Notes under the pieces: model-generated
The model's input: the letters and a program-made list of their open reading frames with translations, nothing else
What the model was told of the DNA's origin: nothing
The model's database searches: none
Shown here: one piece after another, positions 18,012 through 27,919 of the stretch
How the letters are laid out: each line of letters opens with the position of its first letter
How positions within the stretch are numbered: position 1 is the first letter of the stretch
Translations under genes and position numbers: made by a program
Source of the DNA: Rhizobium sp. Q54
Lineage (GTDB): Bacteria; Pseudomonadota; Alphaproteobacteria; Rickettsiales; UBA1997
Length of the DNA stretch: 44,446 bases
NCBI GenBank assembly: GCA_945875865.1
Contig: CAMCMF010000008.1
Coordinates: 1 to 44,446, forward strand
Direction: 5' to 3'

Positions 18012-18407
18012 TTAGATAATTCTTTTACGGATTTTATCATCAAATTCACAAAATTCTTTTTTGCCAAACCAGCGATAACGATGGCGACCGAAAAAATCGT
18101 AGAAAAAATCTCGTAGCTTTTGTGGAATTATTAAAAGCAATTTAACTAAGTGCCAAGAGCCTCCAAGCTCACCAATAATTTCAATTACCGCGGAAGATTT
18201 TTTAAAAACTTTGCCATTTTTTAGAAAGATTATGCTGCTGAGATTTTTTTGCTCGATGCTGAAATTATATTTTTTGCTGAATTTTTTTGCGCTTGCTGAT
18301 TGCAATGCAGTGAGTTGAAAATTTTTTTTGCGATCGCGCTTAACGATAAATTTGACGAAAGAATCACAAAAAATGCAGATGCCATCGAAGAGTATAATTT
18401 TTTTCAT
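18012..18407 (-). CDS. DCC1-like thiol-disulfide oxidoreductase family protein
   Basis: A 131-residue thioredoxin-like protein of the DCC/DUF393 family. It opens with the signature DGICIFC (residues 9-15), whose two cysteines would form the redox centre, and has the family's RWFGKKEFCEF-type end. Redox partners are unknown. Its ATG overlaps the stop codon of the upstream HTTM gene (TAATG), so the two are translationally coupled. HTTM and DCC proteins are often neighbours in bacteria, so the DCC protein may supply or regenerate reductant for the membrane partner, which is an inference. Confidence 0.85.
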   Translation of the reverse strand: MKKIILFDGICIFCDSFVKFIVKRDRKKNFQLTALQSASAKKFSKKYNFSIEQKNLSSIIFLKNGKVFKKSSAVIEIIGELGGSWHLVKLLLIIPQKLRDFFYDFFGRHRYRWFGKKEFCEFDDKIRKRII

Positions 18408-19729
18408 TAGCGTGTTCGTGGATCAAAGGGCATTATCCATTTGTAAGGCGCGAAGCCTCTTTTTTCTTTTGCTAAATCAATATTTGGATTAACAAAAACT
18501 TGCTGAGATCTGCGATTTAGCGAGCAGCTTGAATGCGCGTGAACCACTACATCGCGACCATATTCTTTCGCATTATCTCTGAGGTGATGCGCAAATTCTA
18601 AAATCATATCGGGGTGACAATGCAAAGTATCTTTTTCGCCATAAATTATATTTCGTTGTTCGCCGGAATTTTTATCGGTTATTAAAAAAGAACTTTCGCC
18701 GGCAACATCTTGTATTTTCATGCGCCAAGAGAAGTCATGTCCTTCGTGGTTCCACAGCACATATCCCGAATAAAATAAATTGCGCAGTGGTAAAAAAACT
18801 TGGATAAATATCCAAATCGCCATTAGCCAAATTATCAGTTTTTGTTTGGAAATTTCAGCTTGGTGAAAAATTTTATCCTGTGGATTTTGAGGCAATTTTA
18901 AAATTTTCGCCGGCCAGTTTGGAGCGAAGAAAATCAGGGTGAAAGCGATGGTCATCCACGGAAAAATTCCGATGTTGAAAGTAAGAGAATTTGCGATGTG
19001 GAAGATGCAATAAATCACAAAAACATAAATTCTGCTCGGCTTCCAAAGTAATAATGGCGCACCAGCTACATGCAAAATTATTGTGCCGTAAGATGCGACC
19101 GCTGCTGCCCAAGGTTGATGAAAAAGATAATCGAGAAAAGAAATTTTATTGCCATCAGCGAGCCAATATTTGAGGGGCATAAAATGCAGCCAGTCGTAAT
19201 TAATTTTTACAATTCCGGCAAAAATTAGAATTATTTCCATCTGTGTGCGCAGCAAAAATATCGACCAAAAATCGATCACATTAGTTTTAATTTTTGGTCG
19301 CAGATAGGCGTCAACAGAGCAATAGCGATGTGCGGGCATGAAGCACATCAAGGTGCAAAATAAAATCATCATGTAGAAGTGATTTAAATATCTGACTTGA
19401 TCGATGAGGAAAATATAAGTGAAGCCGAGGGTAAAAAAAATAATGGCGATGCGATAAAAAGCGCCAATTGCGATTAGGAAGCCAGAGAAGGTTAAGGCGT
19501 AGAACAGCCAATACATGCCATTGCTGGGCAAGGGTTCGATCCAATCAAATCCGTAATATTTGAAATGAAATCTGGGCTTAACGAAATACCAATAGATCCA
19601 ATCTTGTTTGGAAAAAATATATCTAAAACCTTCGTAGCTGATGAGGCATCCAAGTGAGATGCGAGTGAAGACTAGCGAATAAATTGAAGTAGCTTCAAAG
19701 AGTTTTTTGCGGAGATTTTTTAACATCAT
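18407..19729 (-). CDS. HTTM-domain membrane protein (vitamin-K-dependent carboxylase-like)
   Basis: A 440-residue polytopic protein with about seven to eight hydrophobic helices in the first 330 residues and a soluble C-terminal domain. It matches the horizontally transferred transmembrane (HTTM) family that contains human gamma-glutamyl carboxylase. The AGIVKINYDWL segment aligns with the carboxylase motif around its catalytic lysine, so Lys175 is the counterpart. The C-terminal part is short compared with the animal enzyme. Bacterial members may carry out a similar epoxidation/carboxylation or something quite different; no substrate is known. It is translationally coupled to the DCC oxidoreductase downstream. 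MM at the start leaves two possible initiators. Confidence 0.82.
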   Translation of the reverse strand: MMLKNLRKKLFEATSIYSLVFTRISLGCLISYEGFRYIFSKQDWIYWYFVKPRFHFKYYGFDWIEPLPSNGMYWLFYALTFSGFLIAIGAFYRIAIIFFTLGFTYIFLIDQVRYLNHFYMMILFCTLMCFMPAHRYCSVDAYLRPKIKTNVIDFWSIFLLRTQMEIILIFAGIVKINYDWLHFMPLKYWLADGNKISFLDYLFHQPWAAAVASYGTIILHVAGAPLLLWKPSRIYVFVIYCIFHIANSLTFNIGIFPWMTIAFTLIFFAPNWPAKILKLPQNPQDKIFHQAEISKQKLIIWLMAIWIFIQVFLPLRNLFYSGYVLWNHEGHDFSWRMKIQDVAGESSFLITDKNSGEQRNIIYGEKDTLHCHPDMILEFAHHLRDNAKEYGRDVVVHAHSSCSLNRRSQQVFVNPNIDLAKEKRGFAPYKWIMPFDPRTR

Positions 19730-19736
19730 TTTTTTA

Positions 19737-19814
19737 GTTTGTCATCCCCGCGAAGGTGGGGATCTAGCCTGTCTCAAGATTCTCTGGATCTCCGCCTTAG
19801 GGGTGATGATAAAC
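19737..19814. repeat. Family C hairpin copy 2 (decayed)
   Basis: The same layout as 9053-9131 with several substitutions that break pairing (GGTGGGGATCTAG against CTGGATCTCCGCC). Flanking TTCATTTTTTTA on the left and TTGTGGCT...TTCAGCTTGAAT on the right are shared with copy 3, so the repeat extends beyond the hairpin. It sits between hemC and the HTTM gene start. Confidence 0.75.
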
Positions 19815-19862
19815 TTGTGGCTTGCTATGTTCAGCTTGAATTAATTAGAGCCTGTTAGCTAA

Positions 19863-20783
19863 TTATTTACAAATTTTTTCTAGCAATTTTGCAGCTTTTT
19901 TCTTGGTTGTTTTTGCGGCATCAATTCCAAGTTTCGTCGCGCTTTCAAGGTCGGCTTTTCCTTTAGATTTTGTTTCAAAAATTTCCGAGCCATCATAATC
20001 AAAAATTATGGTTTTAAGCTCAATATTATTTTCTTTGATCTCAGCATGAACTGCGACAGGAGTAGCGCAAGAAGCGCCCAATTCCTGCAAGAAACTGCGC
20101 TCGCATTTAATTTCGATTTCGGTTTTTTTGTCATTAATTTTTTTCAACAACTCGGCAATTTCAAAATCATTTTTTCTGATTTGAATCGCCAGCGCACCTT
20201 GCCCGCCCGAAGGCAGCATTTTATCTTTGGCGATTGTTTCGCTAATCAATAATTCTTTGCCAAGTCGAATCATGCCGCAAGTTGCTAGAATCGCCGCATC
20301 AACTTCACCGTTTTCGAGTTTGATTAGTCTGGTATCAACATTGCCACGAAAATTTACGATTTTTAAATCGTGGCGCATTCGCAGTAAAATCGCCTTACGT
20401 CTCGCTGATGAAGTTCCAACGATGGCGCCTTTCGGCAAATTTTTTAGCGAAGAGAATTTTTTGGAAACGAAGCAATCAGAGGCATCTAATCTTGGAGTGA
20501 AAGCTGCTAGTTCAGTTTCCTCATGGATTGCTGGAGGCACGTCTTTTGCCGAGTGAATTGCAATGTCGATTTTATTTTGAATCAGAGCCTCTTCCAACTC
20601 TTTAATAAAAAGGCCTTTACCGCCGATTTCTGCTAAATTGCGATCCTGAATTTTATCGCCGGAAGTGGTGATCGGAATTATTTCGATTTGTAGATTTGGA
20701 AAGTGATCTGCTAGGAGTAGGTGAGTTTCTGCAACTTGAGAGAGTGCTAGTTTGCTAGTGCGAGTGCCAATGCGGAGTTTCAT
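19863..20783 (-). CDS. hemC: Porphobilinogen deaminase (hydroxymethylbilane synthase)
   Basis: A cytosolic haem-pathway enzyme joining four porphobilinogens into hydroxymethylbilane. At 306 residues it has family length. Motifs include RIGTRTSKLALSQ at the N terminus, SAKDVP (Asp81), the arginine-rich SSARRKA substrate-binding loop (residues 125-131) and RGNVDTR. Cys239 in GASCATPVAV carries the dipyrromethane cofactor (Cys242 in E. coli). No Shine-Dalgarno is seen; a heptamer array occupies the space directly upstream. rpmJ and nuoD lie upstream on the same strand. hemA is about 12 kb away. Confidence 0.97.
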   Translation of the reverse strand: MKLRIGTRTSKLALSQVAETHLLLADHFPNLQIEIIPITTSGDKIQDRNLAEIGGKGLFIKELEEALIQNKIDIAIHSAKDVPPAIHEETELAAFTPRLDASDCFVSKKFSSLKNLPKGAIVGTSSARRKAILLRMRHDLKIVNFRGNVDTRLIKLENGEVDAAILATCGMIRLGKELLISETIAKDKMLPSGGQGALAIQIRKNDFEIAELLKKINDKKTEIEIKCERSFLQELGASCATPVAVHAEIKENNIELKTIIFDYDGSEIFETKSKGKADLESATKLGIDAAKTTKKKAAKLLEKICK

Positions 20784-20790
20784 TTACATC

Positions 20791-20824
20791 TTAGTCGTAA
20801 GTCGAAAGTCGTAAGTCGTAAGTC
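20791..20824. repeat. AGTCGTA heptamer array
   Basis: Tandem AGTCGTA/AGTCGAA units (about four and a half) lie in the 77-base gap between rpmJ and hemC, in what should be the hemC leader. Related heptamers occur at 23694-23725 and 26879-26936. Confidence 0.75.
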
Positions 20825-20860
20825 AAAAAATTATTAATTTACGATAACGAAAACGACTAA

Positions 20861-20986
20861 TTATCCTTGGCGAGCTTTGAAGCGCGGGTTGACCTTGTTG
20901 ATTACATAAAGGCGACCTTTTCTGCGAACAACTTTACAGTTTTTGTCTCTTTTTTTAGCTGATTTTAGTGAATTGAAGATTTTCAT
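20861..20986 (-). CDS. rpmJ: 50S ribosomal protein L36
   Basis: A 41-residue basic protein of the large ribosomal subunit. The sequence starts [17 protein letters not shown] and continues with [23 protein letters not shown], matching the longer L36 type common in alphaproteobacteria (YkgO-like). The zinc-ligand pattern is largely lost: only Cys17 remains of the four ligands of the classical form, as in zinc-independent L36. It is encoded between nuoD (65 bases upstream) and hemC. Confidence 0.93.
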   Translation of the reverse strand: MKIFNSLKSAKKRDKNCKVVRRKGRLYVINKVNPRFKARQG

Positions 20987-21051
20987 CTGAGATTTATGAA
21001 ATTTTAAAAATTAAGGGGGCGCAAAGTAGGAAGGCAAATCGAAATGTCAAC

Positions 21052-22236
21052 CTAACGATCGACTTCACCAAATACGATATCTTGGGTTGAAATTACGGTC
21101 ACAACGTCAGCAAGCATGTGGCCTTTAACCATAAATTCTAAACCTTGCAAATGAGCAAAGCCGGGAGCGCGAACGCGGCAGCGATGTGGTTTATTTGAGC
21201 CATCAGAAATTAGATAAACTCCAAATTCACCTTTGGGCGCTTCCACGCAGCCGTAAGCTTCTCCTGCTGGGACGCGATATCCTTCGGTAAAAAGTTTGAA
21301 ATGATTAATCAGTGCTTCCATCGAATGTTTCATCTCGCCTCTTTTCGGCGGAGCGACTTTTGAATCGCTGGTATGAATTTCGCCTTGGGGCATTTTTTCA
21401 ATACATTGATTAATCAAGCGAATCGACTGATGCATCTCTTCAACGCGAATTAAATAGCGATCGTAAGAGTCGCCATTTTTTCCAATCGGAACGTCAAAAT
21501 CTAATTCGCCGTAAACTTCGTAAGGTTGAGATTTGCGCAGATCCCAAGCGATTCCTGAGCCGCGAATCATCGGGCCAGAAAATCCCCAATCTAAAGCTTG
21601 TTGTTTTGATACGATACCGACTTCAACCATACGTTGTTTGAAGATGCGGTTTTCAGTTAGCAGATCTTCCATCTCGTCAATCCATTTTGGAAATTGCTTG
21701 GCCCAAATTGCGATTTCCTCAAGCAAACCATCGGGTAAATCCTGATGAACTCCACCCGGTCGAATGTAGGCGGCGTGCATGCGCGAGCCAGAAACTTTTT
21801 CATAAAATCCCATCAATTTTTCACGCTCTTCAAACATCCACAGCAATGGCGTCATGGCGCCAACGTCAAGAGCTTGCGTGGTCACGGCCATGATGTGATT
21901 GAGGACGCGAGTAATTTCCGAAAATAAAACGCGAATAAATTGCGCGCGACGCGGAATGTCGCAGCCTAAAAGTTTTTCAACGGCAATGGCGTAAGCATGT
22001 TCTTGGCACATTGGAGAAACGTAATCCAAGCGGTCAAAATAAGGAACGGCTTGTAAGTAAGTTTTATACTCAATTAATTTTTCAGTGCCGCGATGAAGCA
22101 GGCCGATATGCGGATCGGCGCGCGTTACAACTTCACCGTCCATTTCCAAAACCAGACGTAAAACGCCGTGCGCTGCAGGATGTTGTGGACCGAAGTTTAG
22201 AGTGATATTATTTTTTTTATTTTCTGTCGCTGTCAT
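21052..22236 (-). CDS. nuoD: NADH-quinone oxidoreductase subunit D
   Basis: The 49-kDa subunit of respiratory complex I, in the Q module that contacts ubiquinone. I chose the ATG at 22236 ([24 protein letters not shown]), giving 394 residues like other NuoD proteins; the frame is open 18 codons further upstream with no family similarity. Conserved landmarks are GPQHPAAHG (quinone-site histidines), the [11 protein letters not shown] motif and the C-terminal DIVFGEVDR. The other nuo genes, normally adjacent (nuoC upstream, nuoE downstream), are absent here, so the operon has been split in this genome. Confidence 0.97.
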   Translation of the reverse strand: MTATENKKNNITLNFGPQHPAAHGVLRLVLEMDGEVVTRADPHIGLLHRGTEKLIEYKTYLQAVPYFDRLDYVSPMCQEHAYAIAVEKLLGCDIPRRAQFIRVLFSEITRVLNHIMAVTTQALDVGAMTPLLWMFEEREKLMGFYEKVSGSRMHAAYIRPGGVHQDLPDGLLEEIAIWAKQFPKWIDEMEDLLTENRIFKQRMVEVGIVSKQQALDWGFSGPMIRGSGIAWDLRKSQPYEVYGELDFDVPIGKNGDSYDRYLIRVEEMHQSIRLINQCIEKMPQGEIHTSDSKVAPPKRGEMKHSMEALINHFKLFTEGYRVPAGEAYGCVEAPKGEFGVYLISDGSNKPHRCRVRAPGFAHLQGLEFMVKGHMLADVVTVISTQDIVFGEVDR

Positions 22237-22299
22237 TGTTGGAAAATTTCTTAGGGAAAAAGAGGTGCGCTTTTTAGGAGTGGTAAGCAAAAAAACAAA

Positions 22300-23275
22300 T
22301 TAAAATTTTTGACCTAATCTCAGTTGTTTAGCGCTCAAACTTGAAACTACTTTTTTACCAGTTTTTGCCTCAATTTCTTTGCGCGTATTGCCAGCTATTG
22401 TTCCACCTTGCTTGGCAATTTTACGATTTTCTTGTAAATTTTTTGGTTGTTTTTCTTTTGAAATTTCGCCGGTGGTTGCTTCGGCAAGCATGTTCAAAAC
22501 TAATTCCAAATTAGTCATATTATCTCGCAGATTATGCTGCTTCAAACCTTTGAATTTTTTATGGGCATCTCTAAAAATTGTCTTTTCCGGTAATTTTGAG
22601 TTTTAACAAATTTGCTCGAGAGCACGTATATCTAATACGCTTGCCTTCTCGCAAATTTGTTAAAACTCAAAATTCCTCGAAAAATCCTAATTTTTAGAGG
22701 CGCCCTTATATTCTTTTGTTTTAAAACCTGACCAATTTTTGGTAATATCGTCGGTTAAAATTGCGAATTCCTGTCCTTTTTTTACTCCACGCTTTTCCCA
22801 TTCGTCAGTTAATTCCTTGCGGAACCTCAATGCTTTTCAATCTCTGGTTAATCCATTCTTTGGAATAGCCTTTTTGCAGATAAGTTTCCATCAGCCTTTC
22901 AATGCCAATTTCCGGATCTTCTATTTCGTTAATTCTGTCGGAACCAACTTTGGCGAGCCATAATTTGAAAGGCTCAGCTTTTGGTGAGGGAATTGATTGG
23001 ATGAGGCGGAAAAGTTGTTGAGTGTCGGCGGTGTCGGTCAGATACATTTTGCCATCTGATGACTGCATTTTCAGTTGACTACAATTTGTAGCCAACTGAC
23101 TTCCTTCTTGCTTCAGCCTTGTTTTGAATACGCTCCAATATTTGCGAGGATTAGGGCTTTCGGTTAAAACCTCAATCACATCAATCACAGAAAAATACCA
23201 TTTTTCTTCTTTCTCATCCCAGAGTGAGCGGATTTTTTTTGATTCGAAAATTTTAATATTGGGGAGTTTTTTCAT
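22300..23275 (-). pseudogene. BRO-N/antirepressor-like gene, frameshifted and interrupted by a MITE
   Basis: The N-terminal part (ATG at 23275) encodes a BRO-N-like domain with KIFESKKIRSLWDEKEEKWYF, VIDVIEVLTES and LIQSIPSPKAEPFKLWLAKVG. After LKSIE an extra C in TTCCGC shifts the frame and gives a stop. Removing it restores VRKELTDEWEKRGVKKGQEF, then WSGFKTKEY. At that point a 143-bp family A element (22563-22705) interrupts the gene. After it the frame resumes with KFKGLKQHNLRDNMTNLELVL and the conserved C-terminal IAGNTRKEIE...TGKKVVS. Relatives are widespread phage-type antirepressor/BRO proteins of uncertain function. Two independent lesions make this a pseudogene. Confidence 0.85.
22563..22705 (-). 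mobile_element. Family A palindromic MITE, full copy 2 (143 bp)
   Basis: The same length and termini as the copy at 2364-2506, in opposite orientation, differing at about two bases. It is flanked by TTAT at 22559-22562 and 22706-22709. Deleting the element and one TTAT rebuilds the codons for EYKKF of the BRO-type gene exactly, which directly shows insertion with a 4-bp target duplication. Confidence 0.92.
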
Positions 23276-23301
23276 GGGGTTTTTGATGTTGTGGTTGGTA
23301 G

Positions 23302-24231
23302 TTAGTTTAGTTTTTGAATTAGAAGATTATTTGCAGTAATTTCTGTTTCAGCTCCCAAAAGCAACGGCAGCATGTTTTTAGAATGACCAAGGCATTTTGA
23401 TTTTTCTTGGAAGAGTGGAATTGTTCCGAGTTTCTCGCTGAATCTTTTTATCGCGATTTCAATATTTTTTGCCTGTGGTGTGCCGTGCAGATTACCTTCG
23501 AGAAAATTTCCTAAAAGCACCGCTTTTGGTTTTGATCCTGTTTCGGAAATGACGGTTGTTATTTGATTAAAATAGCGATCGAGCCTTTCGCCATCTTCGC
23601 CCTCATCTTCGAGAAAAAGAATTTTATCTTTCCAATTTATTTGATTTTTAGTGCCGAAATTTCCGCATAAAACTGAAATACAGCCGCCGGTTATAGTCGA
23701 TAGTCGATAGTCGATAGTCGATAGTTGGTTTAGTGATTTTAGGTGGTATTTTAATTCGGAGGTTTTTCCGAAAACCAAATCCAGAATTGCTTTTTCTGAT
23801 TTTTTTGAAACCTTATTTAAAGCAAGCTGGATCAGCATCGGTGCGGAGATTACTTTCCAGCCCCATTGTTGAATTAGAAAAATATTTAGTGATGAAATAT
23901 CGGAAAAGCCGATGAAAGTTTTTGGTGTTTTTGGCTTTTTCATTTTCATCAAAAATGGCAGAATTTCTGCCGAGCCGTAGCCACCGCCTGTGCACCAAAT
24001 TATTTTTGAATCTGGGGACTCAATTGCTTTTTTTAATTGTGCAAAACGTTGCGCGGCTGGAATTGACGCGAATTCGTGAGTGGGAGATTTTTTTAGCGTG
24101 GTTTCTTTTTCTAAAAAAATTCTGGGAGTTAGGTCAGCTTTTTTTAAGTAATTTTTAATTTTTTCAATCTCGTTTGAAGTGCAAGGAGTGCCAGGTGAAA
24201 CAATATCAACAAGGTCATTTGTGCGAAGCAT
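23302..24231 (-). CDS. ldcA: LD-carboxypeptidase (muramoyltetrapeptide carboxypeptidase)
   Basis: A cytoplasmic S66 serine peptidase that removes the terminal D-alanine from tetrapeptides during murein recycling. At 309 residues it has family length. The catalytic triad is visible as Ser110 in IGFSDIS, Glu208 in FLEDEGE and His283 in LGHSKNMLPLLLG. Residues 170-180 (LSTIDYRLSTI) are encoded by four TAGTCGA heptamers plus a partial one, inserted in the linker before the conserved TGGCISVL segment. Because the unit is not a multiple of three, a change in copy number would break the frame. It is upstream of the BRO-type pseudogene on the same strand. Confidence 0.9.
   Translation of the reverse strand: MLRTNDLVDIVSPGTPCTSNEIEKIKNYLKKADLTPRIFLEKETTLKKSPTHEFASIPAAQRFAQLKKAIESPDSKIIWCTGGGYGSAEILPFLMKMKKPKTPKTFIGFSDISSLNIFLIQQWGWKVISAPMLIQLALNKVSKKSEKAILDLVFGKTSELKYHLKSLNQLSTIDYRLSTITGGCISVLCGNFGTKNQINWKDKILFLEDEGEDGERLDRYFNQITTVISETGSKPKAVLLGNFLEGNLHGTPQAKNIEIAIKRFSEKLGTIPLFQEKSKCLGHSKNMLPLLLGAETEITANNLLIQKLN
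23694..23725. repeat. TAGTCGA heptamer array inside ldcA
   Basis: Four perfect TAGTCGA units plus TAGT, wholly inside the coding sequence. Three inserted or removed units would keep the frame; one or two would not. Confidence 0.9.
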
Positions 24232-24315
24232 TTTTTTTAAAAAATTTAATTTACAATTAGGCGCGTCAGCTTGTAAATTTGAGTTAGAAAATTTCCAACT
24301 AAAATTCCAAAAAAC

Positions 24316-26875
<2,560 letters not shown>

Positions 26876-26878
26876 AAA

Positions 26879-26936
26879 ATTAGTCGAAAGTCGTAAGTCA
26901 GGCCAAGTTTGATGCGACTTACGACTTACGACTAAT
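26879..26936. repeat. AGTCGTA heptamer hairpin between mreB and mreC
   Basis: ATTAGTCGAAAGTCGTAAGTC (26879-26899) and its complement (26916-26936) pair over 21 bases with one mismatch. A loop of 16 bases separates them. The arms are built of GTCGTAA-type heptamers. It could act as a partial terminator after mreB, but no T-run follows. It directly abuts the family B element. Confidence 0.8.
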
Positions 26937-27075
26937 ATACCAAATCAACTTCAAGAAGCCGATTTAGTTATTGATTTTGTTTTTACGCACGAGGGCGTGC
27001 GCCCCACGGTCGTGGGGAACCCCATATACCGACTCTTTATTTTTGAGTTCGGTATCTTGAATCAGTTTCGCTATA
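26936..27075 (+). repeat. Family B palindromic element, copy 2
   Basis: A 140-bp element, TATACC to GCTATA, upstream of mreC. The central hairpins are CGCACG-AGGG-CGTGCG and CCCCACG-GT-CGTGGGG, with changes relative to copies 1 and 3 that preserve pairing. Its last base is the A of the mreC ATG. A frame open through its right half (GTG at 26997) encodes GNPIYRLFIF...LNQFRY, continuous with MreC. Confidence 0.85.
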
Positions 27076-27911
27076 TGCACCATCTCAACTTCTCCCCCAA
27101 TCGCAAAAATCACAGCCTGCATCATGGTTTCAATTTGGTGTTCAGAAAAATTGAAACGGTGCTTTTTAGTGTTTTATGCGTGGTTTTTTTGGTGATTTCG
27201 AAAGTTAATCATGAATTCTCCAAAGATGTTTCCTTTACTTTTATTAACGCTTCACTTCCCGTCGTAAAATTTGCCGCCTTTCCCTTTAACGGTGTCATTG
27301 CTCTTTTAACAGATTTCAGTGAATTGATCGATGCCAAAAAAGAAAATAAAAGACTTAGCGAAGAGTTAGAAAAATTAAAATCCTTCTATGTTGGCTCGCT
27401 GGATATTGACGAGGAAAATAAAAAATTGCGTGAGACGCTAAATTTCGTTACCGCTAAAAGTTCGAGCTTTAAAGTGGCAAGAATTATCGGCTTTTCAAAT
27501 CAACTTTTTAACCAAAAAGCCTTTATTGATGCCGGTAAAAATCGCGATATAAAAGAAGGCGAGATAGTAACAGCAAACCGCTCAGTGATTGGTCGTATTG
27601 AAGAGGTTGGAGAAGATAAATCTCGTCTACTTTTATTAAATGATGCAACTTCACGAATTCCAGTAATCACCTCAAAAGCTAGAATTAGAGGCATTCTCGT
27701 CGGCAATGGCAGCAACTTGATGGAAATTTTATATCTGCCTAAAAATCATAAAATTGAAGTGGGAGATTATGTTTTTACTTCTGGCGATGGCGATACTTTG
27801 CCTTCTGGCTTGCTGGTTGGTGTGGTAAAAAGAGTTAGTAACGATTCAGCTTTAGTTGCGATGGTGCAAGATTTTGGTAGCGCCGACATCGTTACGATTG
27901 TTAATTTTTAG
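27075..27911 (+). CDS. mreC: Rod-shape-determining protein MreC
   Basis: A periplasmic scaffold of the elongasome, anchored in the inner membrane. From the ATG at 27075 the protein has 278 residues. It has a basic N terminus, one membrane helix (about residues 25-45), a coiled coil (about residues 75-115, with KKENKRLSEELEKLKS) and the two beta-barrel domains containing the typical VTANRSVIGRIEEVGEDKSRLLLLND segment. The frame extends 26 codons upstream into a family B element from a GTG at 26997; I regard that as repeat-derived. The TAG stop lies within a solo family A terminal repeat. mreD is not next; a convergent yciB follows. Confidence 0.92.
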   Translation: MHHLNFSPNRKNHSLHHGFNLVFRKIETVLFSVLCVVFLVISKVNHEFSKDVSFTFINASLPVVKFAAFPFNGVIALLTDFSELIDAKKENKRLSEELEKLKSFYVGSLDIDEENKKLRETLNFVTAKSSSFKVARIIGFSNQLFNQKAFIDAGKNRDIKEGEIVTANRSVIGRIEEVGEDKSRLLLLNDATSRIPVITSKARIRGILVGNGSNLMEILYLPKNHKIEVGDYVFTSGDGDTLPSGLLVGVVKRVSNDSALVAMVQDFGSADIVTIVNF

Positions 27912-27919
27912 AGGCGCCC
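27903..27919. repeat. Solo family A terminal repeat between two stop codons
   Basis: AATTTTTAGAGGCGCCC is an exact family A end. It contains the mreC TAG stop and immediately abuts the TAA stop of yciB on the opposite strand (TTA at 27920-27922). No second end is visible. Confidence 0.75.

Noticed and set aside
26997-27074. GTG at 26997 as the true mreC start
   Set aside because: The extension is entirely encoded by a family B repeat also present before an unrelated gene; MreC homology and its membrane helix are fully covered from the ATG at 27075. Kept as a finding.
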